This document shows, piece by piece, positions 4,771 through 8,261 of a stretch of DNA of 8,261 nucleotides (positions are counted from its first letter, which is position 1; each line of letters opens with the position of its first letter). The position numbers were made by a program, and so were the translations under genes. A model generated the notes under the pieces. It saw nothing but the letters and a program-made list of their open reading frames with translations, did no database searches and had not been told where the DNA came from. The stretch lies in assembly GCA_015233515.1 (NCBI GenBank), contig JADFXS010000120.1:1-8261 (forward strand), in the 5' to 3' direction. The stretch is from Deltaproteobacteria bacterium. GTDB taxonomy: Bacteria > Desulfobacterota > Desulfarculia > Adiutricales > JAGVGV01.

Positions 4771-6891
4771 ATGAATAACATCGATTTAAAAAAGAGTAAA
4801 ATTCTGACTAATGACGATTTGAAAATAGTGCGTGATAACAACGATTTGAAAATGGTTCGCGGAGTAAGCCGCCGAGATTTCGTAAAATATACGATCGGAA
4901 CGGTTGCCGGCCTTTACCTGAGCCCATTGAATATCGGATCGGCCGCCGACAACGCTAACAGCACCCCCACTTACCCGATTGATTCTACAGTCTATAAGTC
5001 CACTCAGCGGATGTTGTCATTTCCCATGCCCGGCTCCGGCCTGCCCCCGGCGCCTACCGGTCCTAACTCGGGTACAGGCCTTTATTTGACCGAGCTGCCG
5101 TTGATATCACAATACAGTAAATATGGCTATGGCAATTATACATGGGGCGCAGGACTCCCGATCGTGCAGCGGTTCGATATAATGCCAAGCGGCTATGGTA
5201 ATACGACACCGACCAGGCTCAAGAAATTCGCCAACTTCTTCACCTTCACCGACATTCATATCACCGACAAGGAATCTCCGGTCCAGTTTATCTATATTCA
5301 ACAGCAAGATGCCACATATGGCGGGCCTTCTTCATCGATATACTCGCCGATCATGATGTATACAACTCATGTCCTTGACGCCGCCATGCAGACGATAAAC
5401 GCTCTGCACGAGCAAAATCCGTTTGATTTCGGCATCTCTCTGGGCGACGCCTGCAACTGCACTCAATATAATGAGCTGAGGTGGTATATCGACGTTATTG
5501 ACGGGAAAACCATTATACCCAGCTCCGGCGCTCATCTCGGAGCCACGACCATCGACTACCAAAAACCCTACCAGGCCGCGGGACTGAATAAATCCATTCC
5601 CTGGTATCAAACTCTCGGTAACCACGATCATTTCATGATAGGTTCGGTAGCCGTGGACGCCGACCCGACCCTCAATATTCGGCAGGCGTTTATCGGGAGC
5701 AATGTCTGGGCGATCGGGGATTTACTCATGCCCCAAATTCAGGCGCTTATTGCTAATCCTAATCTGTATCCATGCACTCACGACACGACGGTCAGTATAT
5801 TGCAACGGTCTTTTTACATGGGCGTACTCGACGGTTCAACCCCAACCGGTGATATTATATACGCCGGACCTGTAGGCTCCATAACTCCTCCTCCCACGGT
5901 TGCCGCCGATCCCAATCGTCGGTCACTCATGAAAACTGAATGGATACAAGAATTTTTCAACACGACTTCAAATCCGGTCGGTCACGGTCTCAACCTGGTG
6001 GACCCCTCCTATGGCAGCGGCTTTGCCTGTTATAGTTTTATGCCTAAGTCGGATATACCGCTCAAGATTATAGTCCTGGACGATACGCAGTCGAACACCG
6101 ACGGTTCTCACGATATTCACGGACACGGGTATCTGGACGCCACGCGATGGAGCTGGCTTCAAGCCGAACTCGCCGCCGGCCAGGCGGCCAATCAGCTTAT
6201 GATTATCGCCGCGCATATCCCGATTGCCGTGGCCAGTATTGGTTCCGAAGTGGAATGGTGGGAGCCTTACCATGATCCGAATGCCACCGTCCAGAACGCG
6301 GTTTCCTTGACGAATCTGGTGGCGACGCTTCAGAATACTCCGAATCTTATCATGTGGATCTCCGGGCATCGTCATCTCAATACGGTAAAAGCCTTTGTGT
6401 CACCTACGGCCAGTAGTCCGGAAAAAGGCTTCTGGCAGGTCGAAACATCATCGCTTAGGGATTTCCCCCAGCAACTCCGGACTTTCGAGATCTACCTCAA
6501 CAGCGATTTTACTGTTTCAATCGTTACGACCAACCTTGACCCGGCCATGGCCGCGGGAACACCGGCGGCGAAATCACGTTTTTATTCCATTGCCACGCAA
6601 CAGATACTGCAAACCAATTTAATCGCTAATAATCCCAATGTGCAGACGGCGGCGGGTTTTGGTATCCCGGTTGAGACCATGGACCCAACCAGACCGCAAG
6701 ACGGCTCTCAGGATCCGACTATCAAATACGGGTCGCCGTCGGGAGTTCCGTACTGTGCATCTTATAACGCGGAACTGTTCAAGCAGCTAAGCCCGACAAT
6801 GAAATTAGCGCTGCAGAACATGTATAGCAATGCCGGCAACAGTGACAGCGGTGGAGGAAACAACGGTTCTTGTTTCATCTCCACATTGTAG
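4771..6891 (+). CDS. Tat-exported calcineurin-like metallophosphoesterase (RPA4764-type family)
   Basis: This is a 706-aa protein. A twin-arginine signal VSRRDFVKYTIG (32-43) with a hydrophobic stretch to ~58 and an Ala-rich cleavage site (GSAAD) marks export of a folded, metal-loaded enzyme. Metallophosphoesterase motifs appear in order: FTDIH (D161, H163), LGDACN (D226), GNHDH (N284, H285), AAHIP (H482) and SGHRH (H533, H535). The long inserts between them fit the large TIGR03768/RPA4764-like family, recognised from memory. The substrate is unknown. Two oddities stand out. The 30 residues before the Tat motif carry a 9-residue tandem repeat (NDDLKIVRD, NNDLKMVRG). The C-terminus is a Ser/Gly/Asn-rich linker ending GSCFISTL, like the beginning of a CFI-box tail that then stops. 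An internal ATG at 4852 would give a more ordinary Tat n-region but lacks a Shine-Dalgarno; TAGG sits 8 nt before 4771. The gene appears monocistronic. Confidence 0.88.
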   Translation: MNNIDLKKSKILTNDDLKIVRDNNDLKMVRGVSRRDFVKYTIGTVAGLYLSPLNIGSAADNANSTPTYPIDSTVYKSTQRMLSFPMPGSGLPPAPTGPNSGTGLYLTELPLISQYSKYGYGNYTWGAGLPIVQRFDIMPSGYGNTTPTRLKKFANFFTFTDIHITDKESPVQFIYIQQQDATYGGPSSSIYSPIMMYTTHVLDAAMQTINALHEQNPFDFGISLGDACNCTQYNELRWYIDVIDGKTIIPSSGAHLGATTIDYQKPYQAAGLNKSIPWYQTLGNHDHFMIGSVAVDADPTLNIRQAFIGSNVWAIGDLLMPQIQALIANPNLYPCTHDTTVSILQRSFYMGVLDGSTPTGDIIYAGPVGSITPPPTVAADPNRRSLMKTEWIQEFFNTTSNPVGHGLNLVDPSYGSGFACYSFMPKSDIPLKIIVLDDTQSNTDGSHDIHGHGYLDATRWSWLQAELAAGQAANQLMIIAAHIPIAVASIGSEVEWWEPYHDPNATVQNAVSLTNLVATLQNTPNLIMWISGHRHLNTVKAFVSPTASSPEKGFWQVETSSLRDFPQQLRTFEIYLNSDFTVSIVTTNLDPAMAAGTPAAKSRFYSIATQQILQTNLIANNPNVQTAAGFGIPVETMDPTRPQDGSQDPTIKYGSPSGVPYCASYNAELFKQLSPTMKLALQNMYSNAGNSDSGGGNNGSCFISTL

Positions 6892-6905
6892 CAATAGCTC
6901 ACATT

Positions 6906-6935
6906 CGCGGGACCGACATGGAGGTTGATCCCGCG
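6906..6935 (+). terminator. Possible terminator of the metallophosphoesterase gene
   Basis: CGCGGGA (6906-6912) and TCCCGCG (6929-6935) form a 7-bp GC-rich stem 14 nt after the stop codon, with a 16-nt loop. Only a short TTTGGTT follows, so it is weak as an intrinsic terminator. Confidence 0.35.
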
Positions 6936-7033
6936 TTTGGTTATGGCTCGGCTGGTTTGAATCAGGCGATTGGGCATCCGTTATTAGATGATAGGATTCC
7001 GATCAGCGCCCCGCAGGGGCCGCAGACTTGTAG

Positions 7034-7053
7034 CCCGGCGATTCTTCGCCGGG
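7034..7053. repeat. Perfect 8-bp hairpin with 4-nt loop
   Basis: CCCGGCGA-TTCT-TCGCCGGG forms a compact, very stable hairpin. No T-run follows on either strand, so it is not a standard terminator. Its form is typical of REP/palindromic intergenic elements. Confidence 0.6.
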
Positions 7054-7139
7054 AAATCATTTCGCATAGATATCATTTTGTCGCGCAGCGACTAATCTAT
7101 CCGCGGGATGAACCCCCCGGTGACCATCCTCCAGCGAGA

Positions 7140-7155
7140 GCGATTGATTAATCGC
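7140..7155. repeat. Perfect 6-bp hairpin with 4-nt loop
   Basis: GCGATT-GATT-AATCGC, a short palindromic element in the same gene-free stretch. Function unknown. Confidence 0.5.
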
Positions 7156-7230
7156 CCCTAGAATGCGGCCTCGAGAAGATTCAAGCCGCCCCATCCCCAA
7201 AAAACTTTCGAGAATCGCTATATTTTTAAT

Positions 7231-7260
7231 GAGGCGCAGCTTGCCCCCAGGCTGCGCCTC
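7231..7260. repeat. Perfect 10-bp GC-rich stem-loop downstream of the DsrE-like gene
   Basis: GAGGCGCAGC (7231-7240) and GCTGCGCCTC (7251-7260) pair perfectly around a 10-nt loop, 50 nt after the DsrE-like stop. Read in the direction of that gene, the stem is followed by ATTAAAAATA rather than a T-run, so it is not a canonical intrinsic terminator. It may act as a 3' stabiliser or belong to the local repeat cluster. Confidence 0.65.
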
Positions 7261-7310
7261 GGCTAGCGTAACGAAAAATTTTCGCGATGACAATATTCCT
7301 TCTAGGCCTT

Positions 7311-7682
7311 TTACAAGCTGATCACGGCGCTGGTAGTGGCCAGGTTGATGAGTTCGGCTCCGGTGGCCATGCGCGCACCGTCGATCAAGTCGTTTTCGGT
7401 GATTTGGCGGGCCTTGGCGCAGGGGGTGCACACCAAAATCGGCGTTTCGAAATCTTGGAGATATTTGAGGTGATCGTCGGCGGCGTCACCGGTGGCGGCC
7501 CGCATAAATTCGATCATGCCTTTCCGGGCCAGGAAAACGCCTTCATCCAATAGAAAGACGGTGACTTTTTTCCCGGCCTTGTGGGCGGCCATGGCTAAAA
7601 ACAAGGCTCGGGTGGAACGATTCGGGTTGTCGGTTCCACAGGAACAGACAACAACCACGCTGTCGGTATAGGGTTCAGCCAT
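7311..7682 (-). CDS. DsrE-family small sulfur-relay-like protein
   Basis: This 123-aa protein starts at the ATG ending at 7682, chosen because a perfect AGGAGG (7689-7694) sits 6 nt upstream. A longer frame to 7772 adds 30 residues that read through this Shine-Dalgarno and a hairpin. The sequence has the DsrE/F alpha/beta pattern: a first beta strand SVVVVCSCGTDNP (C13, C15), a helix RSTRALFLAMAAHKAG, strand KKVTVFLLDEGVFLA, then ILVCTPCAKAR (C85, C88) and a final DLIDGARMATGAELI segment. Length is normal for DsrE/TusD-like proteins. The CxxC pair suggests thiol chemistry or persulfide handling. No dsrF, dsrH or tusA partner is seen, so its partner is unknown and a specific role in sulfite reduction is not claimed. 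Confidence 0.87.
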   Translation of the reverse strand: MAEPYTDSVVVVCSCGTDNPNRSTRALFLAMAAHKAGKKVTVFLLDEGVFLARKGMIEFMRAATGDAADDHLKYLQDFETPILVCTPCAKARQITENDLIDGARMATGAELINLATTSAVISL

Positions 7683-7688
7683 TTTTTT

Positions 7689-7694
7689 CCTCCT
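7689..7694 (-). promoter_or_regulatory. Ribosome binding site of the DsrE-like gene
   Basis: A perfect AGGAGG on the minus strand, 6 nt before the ATG at 7682. It decides the start against the longer upstream frame. Confidence 0.8.
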
Positions 7695-7716
7695 GAAAGT
7701 TTTATCACTTCTACCG

Positions 7717-7740
7717 CTCAAAGCCGGTTTGAGAACCGGC
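7717..7740 (-). repeat. Overlapping alternative hairpins in the DsrE-like leader
   Basis: GCCGGTT (7723-7729) pairs with AACCGGC (7734-7740). The overlapping CTCAAA (7717-7722) pairs with TTTGAG (7728-7733). Each stem is perfect, and they exclude each other because they share bases. They lie about 25 nt upstream of the AGGAGG, so either could affect translation or early termination. Confidence 0.5.
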
Positions 7741-8088
7741 GGTGGGAGATTTGTCCGGGAAGTACCATTCATGCGGCCGTATCATCGGTTATTCAACGGC
7801 CTGCTGAGGGGCGCCGGCCTGTCGAGCGTACTATGGATCGACATAAAAACGGATCGTGCTCCCCTCGTTCTTCAAGACGATTTTTCCGGCCATTTGTCAA
7901 ATTCGTTTAAATTATTTTTTGTTAATAGTAACCAGTCCGGTTATTCGCCGTCAATCAAAATCCCTCACAGAACGCCGATATTCTGTCCAACTCGAGAATA
8001 GTCTTAAGAAACAGCTGGCGTTGGTCATGGCGAGTATCAAACCCTGCGGACCGTGGGTTATGACGCCAAGAAACGTCCACTGAGACGC

Positions 8089-8118
8089 TGGACATCAACG
8101 CCGGGAACCTGCTAAAAT
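8089..8118 (+). promoter_or_regulatory. Sigma-70-type promoter of the lipoprotein gene
   Basis: TGGACA (8089-8094), an 18-bp spacer and TAAAAT (8113-8118) match the sigma-70 consensus at 5 of 6 positions in each box. The predicted start is about 34 nt before the ATG at 8159. Confidence 0.5.
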
Positions 8119-8158
8119 AAAATAGATACCGCCGGCCAGACGAGAGGTTTCCCCTGGC

Positions 8159-8261
8159 ATGAGTATTCGGTCCACTCCTGTCCTCCTGTTCTCGATTTGG
8201 CTGGCCGTTTTTTTCATGTGTGGCTGCGCCTCCACTCAGACCAAGCACCAATCCGGAGAAA
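8159..8261 (+). CDS. Putative lipoprotein, N-terminus only (runs off right edge)
   Basis: 34 codons are visible from the ATG at 8159. The N-terminus is a lipoprotein signal peptide: positively charged start (MSIRS), hydrophobic core (VLLFSIWLAVFF) and a lipobox-like MCGC followed by ASTQ, with C23 the likely lipidated residue. A GAGAGG at 8142-8147 lies 11 nt upstream, and a plausible sigma-70 promoter precedes it. No mature domain is in the window, so function cannot be stated. The residue after Cys is Ala, which in proteobacteria favours outer-membrane sorting. It is divergent from the DsrE-like gene. Confidence 0.7.
   Translation, partial: MSIRSTPVLLFSIWLAVFFMCGCASTQTKHQSGE

Larger units (their letters stand above)
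6892..7310. other. Gene-free region rich in inverted repeats
   Basis: 419 bp between converging genes. Open frames here have no recognisable domains or start signals. At least five perfect inverted repeats are present, the best of which are listed separately; others are GCCCC/GGGGC (7008-7020) and CGAAAA/TTTTCG (7272-7284). The density of palindromes resembles REP-like intergenic repeats or a decayed miniature element. That is inference and needs genome-wide copy counting. Confidence 0.45.
7683..8158. other. Divergent intergenic region between the DsrE-like and lipoprotein genes
   Basis: No gene is supported. Besides the leader hairpins, it has inverted repeats GGCCGT/ACGGCC (7775-7801) and TGTCGA-N12-TCGACA (7820-7843). 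An AT-rich block lies at about 7899-7930, next to a minus-strand TTGACA (7895-7900) that lacks a good -10 for the DsrE-like gene. The stretch 8010-8120 has short coding-like runs in shifting frames, too weak to call a pseudogene. Confidence 0.45.

Noticed and set aside
6870..7151. 93-codon ORF continuing after the metallophosphoesterase stop as a frameshifted tail
   Set aside because: Its translation does not continue the CFI-box pattern and crosses several palindromes, so it is not supported as coding.
7057..7431. 124-codon minus ORF overlapping the DsrE-like gene end
   Set aside because: Arg/His-rich translation in the wrong frame across the DsrE-like gene and the repeat region; a shadow.
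7820..7843. TGTCGA-N12-TCGACA as a CooA binding site
   Set aside because: The half-sites resemble the CooA TGTC/GACA elements, but the spacing is too long and no CO gene lies next to it.
1..8261. CRISPR array, tRNA, rRNA, transposase or integrase
   Set aside because: No regularly spaced repeats, cloverleaf, rRNA motif or DDE/tyrosine recombinase signature was seen.

Overview
The window looks like a chromosomal segment of a strictly anaerobic bacterium, most likely Desulfobacterota (the former Deltaproteobacteria). This is inferred from three things: an anaerobic Ni,Fe-CODH/hybrid-cluster family protein, a sigma-54 activator with the Cys-rich GAF domain common in that phylum, and typical deltaproteobacterial DsrE-like and metallo-beta-lactamase-fold proteins. 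I cannot name the genus from sequence alone.

Layout. (1) 1-1314, minus: the first 438 codons of a CooS-like protein, running off the left edge. (2) 1315-1764: divergent control region. It holds a textbook -24/-12 sigma-54 promoter pointing at cooS, a long hairpin-rich cooS leader, and an 18-bp perfect palindrome with a second half-like AACGTT element two helical turns away. (3) 1765-3387, plus: a GAF/AAA+/Fis-type sigma-54 activator. (4) 3388-3675: convergent gap. (5) 3676-4581, minus: exported metallo-beta-lactamase-fold hydrolase. (6) 4582-4770: divergent promoter region with a strong sigma-70 box and a hairpin at the predicted transcript start. (7) 4771-6891, plus: Tat-exported metallophosphoesterase with an odd N-terminal repeat and a truncated CFI-like tail. 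(8) 6892-7310: gene-free and full of inverted repeats. (9) 7311-7682, minus: small DsrE-family protein. (10) 7683-8158: gene-free, with alternative hairpins in the dsrE leader and a promoter for (11) 8159 onward, plus: the start of a lipoprotein gene cut by the right edge.

The most interesting unit is the left one. The CooS-like protein keeps the cysteines for the B and D electron-transfer clusters. At the position of an essential C-cluster cysteine (Cys333 in Carboxydothermus CODH-II) it has a glutamate, and most of the histidine proton-relay ladder is gone. Such CODH-scaffold proteins lacking a C-cluster cysteine are known (CooS-V of Carboxydothermus carries an Fe/S/O hybrid cluster, does not oxidise CO and reacts slowly with hydroxylamine). 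The gene has a perfect sigma-54 promoter and sits divergently from a GAF-domain sigma-54 activator with four regularly spaced cysteines. The inferred picture is an inducible redox or reactive-nitrogen response unit rather than a CO-oxidation operon. The other genes show no obvious functional tie to it.
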